The notes beneath the pieces are model-generated. The model had not been told where the DNA came from. It did no database searches and worked only from the letters and a program-made list of their open reading frames with translations. A program made the translations under genes and the position numbers. Positions 1 to 6,427 of a DNA stretch of 8,934 bases are shown piece after piece. This DNA comes from Rickettsiales bacterium (GTDB lineage: Bacteria > Pseudomonadota > Alphaproteobacteria > Rickettsiales > UBA1997). The stretch lies in the NCBI GenBank assembly GCA_023262945.1, contig JALQXY010000017.1, positions 1-8,934 on the forward strand. The letters run 5' to 3'. The stretch's first letter is position 1. Each line of letters opens with the position of its first letter.

Positions 1-7
1 ATATATA

Positions 8-184
8 TAATACCAATTCCCACCTAAAAAACATATATAAAAACTAAACAATCTGACTTTATCTTTTTGGCTAAAAATTGCAAAAAGGCTTAGGTTCTAT
101 AGGTATAGGACTTGCATTTTTTACAATTTTTATCTCAAAAAATATTTTGTCATATTGTTCATTTTTAGATGGGAATCGGTATTA
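8..184. repeat. Palindromic MITE-like repeat, complete copy
   Basis: This is a long imperfect inverted repeat. It starts TAATACCAATTCCCACCTAAA and ends TTTAGATGGGAATCGGTATTA, with its centre at the GG of 102-103 (AGGTTCTATA-GG-TATAGGACTT). The left arm is longer and more diverged than the right. Positions 89-184, read on the minus strand, match 8840-8934 with four substitutions and one missing T, so at least two copies exist. There is no open frame of note inside. The outermost TA on each side could be a TA target duplication, as made by IS630/mariner-type elements, but that is inference. It lies beyond the 3' end of the riboflavin operon and could fold as a large hairpin in the read-through transcript. 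Confidence 0.85.
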
Positions 185-229
185 TAATATTAACTAAAAG
201 ATGGTTTTAGAGGATATGGATTTGGGTTG

Positions 230-259
230 ATTTGATATCTAAAAAATGAATTTGATATC
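230..259. repeat. 10-bp direct repeat over the ribBX stop codon
   Basis: ATTTGATATC occurs exactly at 230-239 and again at 250-259, a 20-bp period. The second copy covers the last bases of the TGA stop of the riboflavin gene. The rest of 185-257 has no gene. A small hairpin (CTAAAA-gatgg-TTTTAG, 194-210) lacks a U-tract and is a poor terminator, so the operon end has no convincing intrinsic terminator other than the palindromic repeat further on. Confidence 0.5.
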
Positions 260-1373
260 ATAAAGCATCTTCAATATTCTTATATCCAGTTATTTGAATA
301 TTATATCCCTCAAGACCAACAACTGATTTTTGTGAATTGGTTAATAATGTCATTTTTCTTATACCAAGATCATTAAGAATTTGAGCTCCTATACCGTAAT
401 TTCTAAGGGTTTCTTGATGTTTGTTTTGTAATTTCTGCTTTTTATAAAGTAGATTTGTAATTGATTCATTGGGTTGTCTAATTATTACCGCGGCTCCAAA
501 ATTGGCTTGATTAATCATTGTTAAAGATTTTTGCAAATTACCACTTTTTAAATTTGTGATATTGCTTAAGCAATCGTTAAAAATATCGAGATGATGCATT
601 CTTACTAAAACGCTTTGTTCGCAATTTTTAATATCTCCTTTAGTAAGAGCTATATGCTCAATATTATCTATAGTGCTACGATAAATTGTAATATCAAATT
701 GACCATAATGACTATTAAATTTATCTTTTTTAACAACTTCAATTAATTTTTCATTTTGTCTTCTATATTCTATCAAATCAGCAATGGTGGCGATCTTCAT
801 ATTATGAATTTTAGCAAATTTTATCAGATCAGGTAATCTTGCCATTGATCCATCATCATTCATGATTTCACATATAACTCCAGAAGGATTTAAATTAGCA
901 AGTTTAGCAATATCAACAGCGGCTTCAGTGTGACCAGCTCTTACCAAAACTCCGCCAACAGATGATTTGAGTGGGAATATATGTCCTGGACTAACTAAGT
1001 CATTTTTTGTTTTATTGGGATCTATGGCGTCCATAATTGTTTTAGCTCGATCAAAAGCCGAAATTCCTGTAGAGATACCTTCGCGTGCCTCAATAGAGAC
1101 TGTAAAAGCGGTTTTATTGCGTGATTCATTATTTAACGACATTAGTGGCAAATCAAGCTCTTTAATACGAGCTTCATCTAAAGCTAAACATATTAGGCCG
1201 CGACCATATTTTGCCATAAAATTAATTTTTTGATCATCGCATTTTACGGCTGGTATTACGAGGTCACCTTCATTTTCGCGATTCTCATCATCAATAAGAA
1301 TGAATATATTGCCTTTTTTTGCCTCTTCTATTATTTGCGGTATTGTTGCTAATTGATAATCTTTGTTTTGCAT
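258..1373 (-). CDS. ribBA: RibBX-type protein: DHBP synthase fused to a degenerate GTP cyclohydrolase II-like domain
   Basis: Residues 1 to about 205 form 3,4-dihydroxy-2-butanone-4-phosphate synthase, which converts ribulose 5-phosphate to the four-carbon precursor of riboflavin and formate. The metal/substrate loop DDENRENEGD (28-37), GHTE (147-150) and the CEIMNDDGSMARL segment are intact. Residues from about 215 to 371 follow the fold of GTP cyclohydrolase II (SHYGQF, VRMHHLD, YGIGAQILNDLGI), but the zinc cysteines of the family motif (C-x10-C-x-C) are replaced by HHLDIFNDCLSNITNL, and the catalytic RQEGR loop reads RQPNES. This half is therefore probably not a cyclohydrolase. That matches the RibBX variant described in proteobacteria. 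The ATG overlaps the ribE stop as TAATG, so it is last in an rpoH-ribE-ribBX operon and likely translationally coupled. DHBP synthase call very secure; loss of cyclohydrolase activity is inferred. Confidence 0.96.
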   Translation of the reverse strand: MQNKDYQLATIPQIIEEAKKGNIFILIDDENRENEGDLVIPAVKCDDQKINFMAKYGRGLICLALDEARIKELDLPLMSLNNESRNKTAFTVSIEAREGISTGISAFDRAKTIMDAIDPNKTKNDLVSPGHIFPLKSSVGGVLVRAGHTEAAVDIAKLANLNPSGVICEIMNDDGSMARLPDLIKFAKIHNMKIATIADLIEYRRQNEKLIEVVKKDKFNSHYGQFDITIYRSTIDNIEHIALTKGDIKNCEQSVLVRMHHLDIFNDCLSNITNLKSGNLQKSLTMINQANFGAAVIIRQPNESITNLLYKKQKLQNKHQETLRNYGIGAQILNDLGIRKMTLLTNSQKSVVGLEGYNIQITGYKNIEDAL

Positions 1374-1969
1374 TATTTGGTAATTAATTTTTCAAGGTAG
1401 CGAGAAATCATATCAATCTCAATATTAACAAGATCATCCTTTTGCAATTTATGAAAATTGGTGTTTTTGTAGGTGTGAGGAATTATATTAACATCGAATT
1501 GGTTATTACTTATATTATTTATAGTTAAGGAGGTGCCATTAATTGTAACAGAGCCTTTTTTAGAAATATGTTTATTTATTTCTTTAGGGGTGTTTATAGA
1601 GAAAATCCAAGATTCTTGATTGGGCTTTATATCATCTATTTTTGTAACACAATCAATATGGCCTAGTACCATATGTCCACCAAGTTCATCACCAACTCTA
1701 AGGGCAAATTCAATATTTATTAAGTCACCGATTTTCCAGTTTGTAATTGTAGTTTTATTTTTAGTTTCTTGTGAAACCTGAAACGATAATATGTTGGATT
1801 GTTTTTTAATTAAGGTAAGGCAAATACCATTGCAAGAAATTGAGCAACCAATATCAAAATTTCTATTATTAGTAATTTTAAGTAGTTCAATATCAATGAT
1901 AAGATCTTTTGTTTGATTATCGGTAATTTTTAATATTTTACCAAGATCGGTAATAATCCCAGTAAACAT
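1373..1969 (-). CDS. ribE: Riboflavin synthase, alpha subunit
   Basis: This cytosolic enzyme dismutates two molecules of 6,7-dimethyl-8-ribityllumazine into riboflavin and a pyrimidine, the last step of the pathway. The 198-residue protein starts with the family hallmark MFTGII and has two tandem lumazine-binding repeats. Visible signatures are SCNGICLTL (45-53, with the reactive-site Cys50), ELGGHMVLGHID (95-106), GSVTINGTSLT (139-149), IPHTY (163-167) and Asp186 in IDMISRYL, near the family's catalytic aspartate. Length is slightly short but complete. The start is fixed by MFTGII. Its ATG shares one base with the rpoH stop (TAATG), and its own stop shares one base with the ribBX start. No Shine-Dalgarno is obvious, so translation probably depends on ribosomes finishing rpoH. 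The alternative symbol for this family is ribC. Confidence 0.96.
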   Translation of the reverse strand: MFTGIITDLGKILKITDNQTKDLIIDIELLKITNNRNFDIGCSISCNGICLTLIKKQSNILSFQVSQETKNKTTITNWKIGDLINIEFALRVGDELGGHMVLGHIDCVTKIDDIKPNQESWIFSINTPKEINKHISKKGSVTINGTSLTINNISNNQFDVNIIPHTYKNTNFHKLQKDDLVNIEIDMISRYLEKLITK

Positions 1970-2877
1970 TAGTTTTTAGCAGAATGAATTGTTTTCTTGA
2001 TATTTTTTTTAATTTTATTGATAGCATTTTCTTCAATTTGACGAATTCTTTCGCGAGAAATTTTATATATCTTGCTAAGCTCTTCTAATGTCATGGCATT
2101 CTCAGCTATTTGTCTTTTATTTAATATATCTTTTTCTCTTTCATTAAGTTTAGCGAAAGCTTGATAAAAAAGCTTCTCTTGTCTTGATTTTTCTTGATTT
2201 ATTATAGCAATCTCTTCTTGAGATGGATCATTACTTGCTATTGTTTCTCCTATTTCTTTTTCATTAGTGTCATTGATAGCGATTAGATTGTTTAACGAGC
2301 TGTCTGATTGACTTAATCTAGAATCCATTTCAGCAACTTCTTTTGATGATAAATTTAAAATATTAGAAACTTCTTCTATTTGATCATTGTTTAGCTGAGA
2401 GTCGCCGACTGCTAATATTTTTTTCTTAATTTTATGTAAATTGAAAAATAGTTTTTTTTGTGCTACGGTAGTGCCAATTTTTACTAAAGACCAAGAGCGT
2501 AGAATATATTCTTGTATAAAAGCTTTGATCCACCACATTGCATATGTTGAAAGACGAAATCCTTTATATGGGTTAAATTTTTTAACAGCTTGAATTAATC
2601 CTAGATTTCCTTCGGCAATAAGATCGGTGATTGGTATCCCGTAATTTTTAAATTTTGTTGCCATTTTAACAACTAATCTTAAATGACTTTGTATTAGTTT
2701 TTTGGCAGCTTGTTTATCGTTATATTTGAATAACTTTACGCCATATTCATATTCTTCTTCATCTGTTAATAAAGGAAACTTTTGAATCTCTTTTATATAA
2801 TTGTTAAAACCAGAAGAGTAGCTTGTATTCGAAGATAAAAAATTTTCGTTAAGAGAACTAATAGATATTTCTGTCAT
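1969..2877 (-). CDS. rpoH: RNA polymerase heat-shock sigma factor RpoH (sigma-32 type)
   Basis: RpoH directs core RNA polymerase to heat-shock promoters. In this 302-residue form, region 1.2/2.1 starts at YIKEIQKFPLLTDEEE, region 2.4 is YAMWWIKAFIQEYILRSW (from about 112), the RpoH box follows as AQKKLFFNL (about 139-147), and region 4.2 is the helix-turn-helix MTLEELSKIYKISRERIRQ near the C-terminus. Regions 2 and 4 have the alphaproteobacterial form. An in-frame ATG at 2916 would add 13 residues (315 aa). I prefer 2877 because AGGGGG sits 5 nt before it, while the upstream ATG has no ribosome site and lies in a tandem repeat. It is the first gene of an operon with ribE and ribBX, read from the promoter at 2951-2979. 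Family call is secure; start choice is likely. Confidence 0.95.
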   Translation of the reverse strand: MTEISISSLNENFLSSNTSYSSGFNNYIKEIQKFPLLTDEEEYEYGVKLFKYNDKQAAKKLIQSHLRLVVKMATKFKNYGIPITDLIAEGNLGLIQAVKKFNPYKGFRLSTYAMWWIKAFIQEYILRSWSLVKIGTTVAQKKLFFNLHKIKKKILAVGDSQLNNDQIEEVSNILNLSSKEVAEMDSRLSQSDSSLNNLIAINDTNEKEIGETIASNDPSQEEIAIINQEKSRQEKLFYQAFAKLNEREKDILNKRQIAENAMTLEELSKIYKISRERIRQIEENAINKIKKNIKKTIHSAKN

Positions 2878-2882
2878 ATTGA

Positions 2883-2888
2883 CCCCCT
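2883..2888 (-). promoter_or_regulatory. Strong Shine-Dalgarno of rpoH, decides the start
   Basis: On the minus strand AAAGGGGGTCAAT precedes ATG at 2877. The AGGGGG core is 5 nt from the start. It is the only clear purine-rich ribosome site seen ahead of a gene here; most other starts lack one. Confidence 0.75.
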
Positions 2889-2890
2889 TT

Positions 2891-2917
2891 GATAAGTTGC
2901 ATTGATAAAGTTGCATT
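2891..2917 (-). repeat. Tandem 13/14-nt repeat in the rpoH leader
   Basis: On the plus strand GATAAGTTGCATT (2891-2903) is followed directly by GATAAAGTTGCATT (2904-2917), differing by one A. In the mRNA each unit carries an AUG. The first (2916) is in frame with rpoH. The second (2902) is out of frame and would make a 14-codon peptide running over the true start. The repeats sit between the promoter and the Shine-Dalgarno, so they could affect rpoH translation or simply be a slippage product. Confidence 0.7.
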
Positions 2918-2950
2918 CGATAATATTAACAATTATCATTATATAATTTA

Positions 2951-2979
2951 ATTATAATCGTACAAAATTCAAGGATCAA
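2951..2979 (-). promoter_or_regulatory. Sigma70-type promoter of the rpoH-ribE-ribBX operon
   Basis: On the minus strand TTGATC (2979-2974) and a perfect TATAAT (2956-2951) are separated by exactly 17 nt. Transcription would start near 2944, giving a leader of about 67 nt to the ATG at 2877. In A+T-rich DNA chance TATAAT is common, but the -35 match, ideal spacing and position are supportive. Confidence 0.6.
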
Positions 2980-3025
2980 TATTTTTTTAAAAGATTGGTA
3001 TAGTAGTATTTACAAACTTTAAAGA

Positions 3026-3889
3026 TTAAATATATTCAATTCTAATATCGTATTTTTTTGAAAGATATTTCATGACATCTTTTCTTTCTGGCTTAGAAAG
3101 AATGCGATCAAAAATTATTATTTCAGAAATTCTACCTGAGAAGGGGCTTGATCCTCCTCTTTTACTTCCAAGAGTTATGCCAGATATAGAATTATTTCCT
3201 GGATTTATAGTTGCTCCACCAACCACGTCATCAGTGTTATCAAAATAGAATCTAGATTCGCTACCTTTTAGATAAGAAACTAATATATGTTTTTTATTTA
3301 AGGTAAAATAAATAGTATTTGAAGAAGTGGAGGTCCATGCTTGTAGCCCAGCATTAAGAGATAATTGACTTGCGACATATGAATAGAATGTAGCATTTCT
3401 ACCAAAAAAACTATCAAAAAAAGTTAGATTATAAGCATTAGCTGATAAAACAAAAAATAATGTGGCCTCTTTAAGATCGCCTTGTTTTAAATTATCTAAA
3501 GTTAAGTTGCCATTGCTTTGTCCATGAAATTCTATTGATGGTAAATTATTAATACCATTTTCCAAGTAAGTTATTGCCGAACTGGGGCTGCGACTTAGTG
3601 TATTATGTTGGCTTACTATAGAATATGGATTTATGTCATACCAAGCGCTGATATTTGAGCCATCTTGAATTTCATCTATTTTTAATGATTCTTTAAGAGA
3701 TGTTTCGTACCAAGCGACAAGTCCTTTAATTTTTTCAACTCCAGAATTTATTGTTATATTGCGAGCATTGGTAATTTTTGAAGATTTTATAATTGCAATT
3801 GATTGAGTAATCATAGCTATTAAAAATGCTATTATAGAGATAACTATGGATATCTCAACCATACTGTAAGCCAAAAGCTTTTTTTTCAT
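3026..3889 (-). CDS. Prepilin-like protein with LamG/ConA-like domain, second of a tandem pair
   Basis: The 287-residue protein begins with a type IV prepilin-like leader: KKKLLA, a predicted prepilin-peptidase cleavage after Ala7 (A|YSMVE), Glu at +5 (Glu12) and a hydrophobic helix to about residue 34. Tyr at +1 replaces the usual Phe. From about residue 55 to the end it resembles a LamG/concanavalin-type beta-sandwich: GLVAWYET, DGSNISAWYDINP, NLPSIEFHGQS, then GITLGSK and RISEIIIFDRILSKPERKDVMKYLSKKYDI, a C-terminal pattern familiar from such jelly-roll domains. It contains no cysteine, so no pilin disulfide. It would be an inner-membrane or pilus-associated surface protein with a possible carbohydrate-binding role (inferred). 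It is 42 nt downstream of a paralogue and likely co-transcribed. No Shine-Dalgarno is visible. Function unknown. Confidence 0.85.
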   Translation of the reverse strand: MKKKLLAYSMVEISIVISIIAFLIAMITQSIAIIKSSKITNARNITINSGVEKIKGLVAWYETSLKESLKIDEIQDGSNISAWYDINPYSIVSQHNTLSRSPSSAITYLENGINNLPSIEFHGQSNGNLTLDNLKQGDLKEATLFFVLSANAYNLTFFDSFFGRNATFYSYVASQLSLNAGLQAWTSTSSNTIYFTLNKKHILVSYLKGSESRFYFDNTDDVVGGATINPGNNSISGITLGSKRGGSSPFSGRISEIIIFDRILSKPERKDVMKYLSKKYDIRIEYI

Positions 3890-3931
3890 AATTATTTTTT
3901 TTAAAATAAAGATATTAATAATCCAATTTTT

Positions 3932-4804
3932 CTAAAGATTAGCAACCTTAATATCATATTTTTTTGAAAGATATTTCATAACGCTTTTTCTTTCAATTTC
4001 TTTTAAAGGGCGATTAAATATTATTAATTCAGATATCAATCCTTTGTAAAATGTTTTATTATTTGCTTTAGATCCTAAGCTTATACCATGCATATCATTA
4101 TCGCCAGGATCTTTATCTACTCCGCCAACCTTTTCCGTAGCGTTGTTGATGTAAATTCTTGATTTTGCTTTATTAAAATTTATATTTAAAATGTAATCAT
4201 TATTAACTAGGATGTTTGTTGGAGAATAGGTTACTGCTATTGTATCATAGGGTGCGGCTCTTAATTTTATTGAATTGCTTGATTCAAAATATACTAATGA
4301 TTCCGTAGTATCACTATCATTTGATGAGGCTATTATAGAGCCACCTGAAGCTAAAAATGGTTTTGTTACTATAAAGATAGATCTTTGAGATAAGCTTCCT
4401 TGGCTAAAGCTATCTAAAATCATTCTTTGCTCTGATTGCCCTTGAAAAAATATAGAAGGTAATTTGTTTATACCATTTTTAACAAATTTAGTGCTATTAT
4501 TTTGTATTTTAGTTAAATTATTTTTTTGCTCAGCTGCTAAATTTGGATTTATATCATACCAAGTGCTAATCTTTGATCCATCTATTGTTTCTTCCATTTT
4601 TAAAGATTCGGGAAGAGTTGTTTCATACCAAGCAACTAGACCTTCGATATCTTTTACGGGAGATGTTTTTGTTAAATATCTAGCATTTGCAAGATCCGTA
4701 ACCTTAACCAAATTATTGCCAAGAGTTACAAAAATCATCAAGGTTGCTATAATTATCAATACTACACTTAATTCTAGCATGGTGAAAGCTTGCTTCTTTA
4801 TCAT
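3932..4804 (-). CDS. Prepilin-like protein with LamG/ConA-like domain, first of a tandem pair
   Basis: This 290-residue paralogue of the next gene has the more canonical prepilin signal: MIKKQA|FTMLE, with Phe at +1, Glu11 at +5 and a hydrophobic helix to about residue 33. The remainder is a single LamG/ConA-like domain: GLVAWYETTLPESL (from about 55), DGSKISTWYDINP, LPSIFFQGQS, GISLGSK and GLISELIIFNRPLKEIERKSVMKYLSKKYDI at the end. It has no cysteine. The two proteins share the same block order, with near-identical segments at both ends of the domain and divergence in the middle, consistent with duplication and then divergence of the exposed part. No prepilin peptidase, pilus ATPase or platform protein is in the window, so export and assembly must rely on genes elsewhere. 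Role unknown; surface attachment is a guess. Confidence 0.85.
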   Translation of the reverse strand: MIKKQAFTMLELSVVLIIIATLMIFVTLGNNLVKVTDLANARYLTKTSPVKDIEGLVAWYETTLPESLKMEETIDGSKISTWYDINPNLAAEQKNNLTKIQNNSTKFVKNGINKLPSIFFQGQSEQRMILDSFSQGSLSQRSIFIVTKPFLASGGSIIASSNDSDTTESLVYFESSNSIKLRAAPYDTIAVTYSPTNILVNNDYILNINFNKAKSRIYINNATEKVGGVDKDPGDNDMHGISLGSKANNKTFYKGLISELIIFNRPLKEIERKSVMKYLSKKYDIKVANL

Positions 4805-4818
4805 TTTATATACAAGTT

Positions 4819-4824
4819 ATTATA
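4819..4824 (-). promoter_or_regulatory. Possible -10 box for the prepilin-like pair
   Basis: A perfect TATAAT lies on the minus strand 14 nt before the ATG at 4804. No good -35 hexamer sits 16-19 nt upstream. If used, the transcript would start near 4812 with a leader of only about 8 nt, which would fit the lack of a Shine-Dalgarno. Weak support, since such hexamers are common in this DNA. Confidence 0.3.
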
Positions 4825-4905
4825 CTGTAAAATTATTTTCTACCAGAAGGCTTTTGCGTAGTTTGGAACTTTGATATTTTTGCTGTTATCTTAGCCTTAT
4901 GAATT

Positions 4906-6423
4906 TTAATGCAGCTCCATCCATGTAGTTATAGGATTTTTGGCAGCTTTTACTTCATCAAGTCTTTTTCTTGGTGTAGACTTAGGGAATTGATGAAATT
5001 TTTCACCATTATTATTGGATATTTCTTTAGCGATATAAATCATTATATTAATAAAGTTATCAATTTCTTTTTTACTTTCAGTTTCTGTAGGCTCAATTAA
5101 CATAGCATTTTGCACTACTAATGGAAAGAATACTGTCATAGGATGTATGCCATATTCAATTAATCCTTTAGCAATATCCAAGGTAGTAATTCCATGTTCT
5201 TTTTGTAGCTTATCGTTTAATAAGCATTCATGCATGCAATTGCCAGGGAAGGGTATATTATAGTAATTTTTAAGTTTGTGCATAATATAGTTAGCACTTA
5301 GTACTGAATCTTCAGCAACTCGTTGTAAACCATCGGATCCATGTGATAAAATATAAGATAAAGCTCTAACATGCATACCGAATTGACCATTAAATCCTTT
5401 AACTTTACCAAAGCTATTTTTTGGAGTATATAGCTCATAAATATCATTAACTTTTCTTACATGAGGCGATGGCAAAAACTCTTCTAATTCTGATCTAACT
5501 GCTATAGGACCAGATCCAGGTCCTCCACCTCCGTGAGGAGTGGAAAAAGTTTTATGTAGGTTAAAATGCATTACATCAACACCTAAATCGGCTGGACGAA
5601 CTTTACCAACGATAGCGTTATAATTTGCGCCATCGCAATAAAAATAAGCACCAACTTCATGTATTAAATCGGCAATTTTTTTGATATCTTTTTCAAAACG
5701 ACCGCAAGTGTTAGGATTGGTAATCATAGTACCAGCAATTTGCGTACCATATTCAGCTATTAATTTCTTGAAAGCTTCAAAATCAATTAAACCTTCGTGG
5801 TTGGTTGGAATAACTTTTATGTTGTAACCGCACATGGCCGCAGTAGCTGGGTTAGTTCCATGCGCTGAATCTGGAATTAAGATAATTTTTCTTGTTGATG
5901 ATTCACCATTTAGTTCATGAGCTTTTTTAATAACCATTATACCAGCCAATTCTCCTTGAGCGCCAGCAGCTGGAGCTAAAGAAACTGATGTTAAGCCGGT
6001 TAATTTGCCAAGCCAGTTTTGCAATTCATGCATTAGTTGAAGAGCTCCTTGAATAGTTTGCGAATCTTGCAATGGATGAATATCGGCAAAGCCAGAAAGT
6101 CTAGCTAGTTTTTCGTTTAATCTTGGATTATGCTTCATGGTACATGATCCTAATGGATAAAAACCAGTATCTATTGAATAATTTTGGTTAGAAAGCCTTA
6201 CAAAGTGACGAATAACTTGTGGCTCATTAACTTGCGCTAGACCAATTTCTTTTCTTGGTGATTGTCCAGTTTTAATTGAAAAATTATTAATATTTGGTAA
6301 ATCAACTCCACAAGCTCCTTGATTTGAGTGCTTAATCAGTAGATCGGTTTCTTGGTTAAGACCAATTTGTTTAGGAACAAAACTTGTATCAGTGTTCATT
6401 ATTTCTGCTAATTGTGATTTCAT
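4906..6423 (-). CDS. gcvPB: Glycine dehydrogenase (decarboxylating) subunit 2, P-protein PLP-binding half
   Basis: With GcvPA this forms the P-protein of the glycine cleavage system: it decarboxylates glycine via pyridoxal phosphate and passes the aminomethyl group to the lipoyl arm of H-protein. The 505-residue protein is full length. The PLP lysine is Lys291 in HFNLHKTFSTPHGGGGPGSG, one of the most conserved stretches of the family. Other landmarks are FYPLGSCTMKHNPR (88-101), SLAPAAGAQGELAG (148-161), DSAHGTNPATA (185-195), MITNPNTCGRFE (233-244) and CDGANYNA (263-270). An internal Met9 could be an alternative start; the ATG at 6423 is kept because it lies 4 nt after the gcvPA stop. The 4-nt gap implies coupled expression of the two subunits in equal amounts. 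Very secure. Confidence 0.97.
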   Translation of the reverse strand: MKSQLAEIMNTDTSFVPKQIGLNQETDLLIKHSNQGACGVDLPNINNFSIKTGQSPRKEIGLAQVNEPQVIRHFVRLSNQNYSIDTGFYPLGSCTMKHNPRLNEKLARLSGFADIHPLQDSQTIQGALQLMHELQNWLGKLTGLTSVSLAPAAGAQGELAGIMVIKKAHELNGESSTRKIILIPDSAHGTNPATAAMCGYNIKVIPTNHEGLIDFEAFKKLIAEYGTQIAGTMITNPNTCGRFEKDIKKIADLIHEVGAYFYCDGANYNAIVGKVRPADLGVDVMHFNLHKTFSTPHGGGGPGSGPIAVRSELEEFLPSPHVRKVNDIYELYTPKNSFGKVKGFNGQFGMHVRALSYILSHGSDGLQRVAEDSVLSANYIMHKLKNYYNIPFPGNCMHECLLNDKLQKEHGITTLDIAKGLIEYGIHPMTVFFPLVVQNAMLIEPTETESKKEIDNFINIMIYIAKEISNNNGEKFHQFPKSTPRKRLDEVKAAKNPITTWMELH

Positions 6424-6427
6424 GATG

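Noticed and set aside
194..210. CTAAAA-gatgg-TTTTAG hairpin as terminator of the riboflavin operon
   Set aside because: Six weak A/T-rich pairs and no U-tract after it; not enough for an intrinsic terminator.
218..228. GGATTTGGGTT shared with the end of the 8099-8270 palindrome (8257-8267)
   Set aside because: An 11-bp match is expected by chance in a window this size, and similarity does not extend.
967..1233. Plus-strand open frame opposite ribBX
   Set aside because: Lies wholly antisense to the conserved DHBP synthase domain; no ribosome site or family resemblance.
2951..2979. CTTGAA inside the rpoH promoter spacer as a sigma-32 (autoregulatory) -35 element
   Set aside because: No C-rich heat-shock -10 at the right distance; the sigma70-type reading explains the site better.
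4464..4874. Plus-strand open frame opposite the first prepilin-like gene
   Set aside because: Shadow of the real minus-strand gene; hydrophobic composition reflects the antisense of its codons.
4847..4898. AAGGCT / AGCCTT inverted repeat between gcvPB and the prepilin-like gene, considered as a terminator
   Set aside because: Only 6 bp with a loop of about 40 nt and no U-tract on the minus strand.
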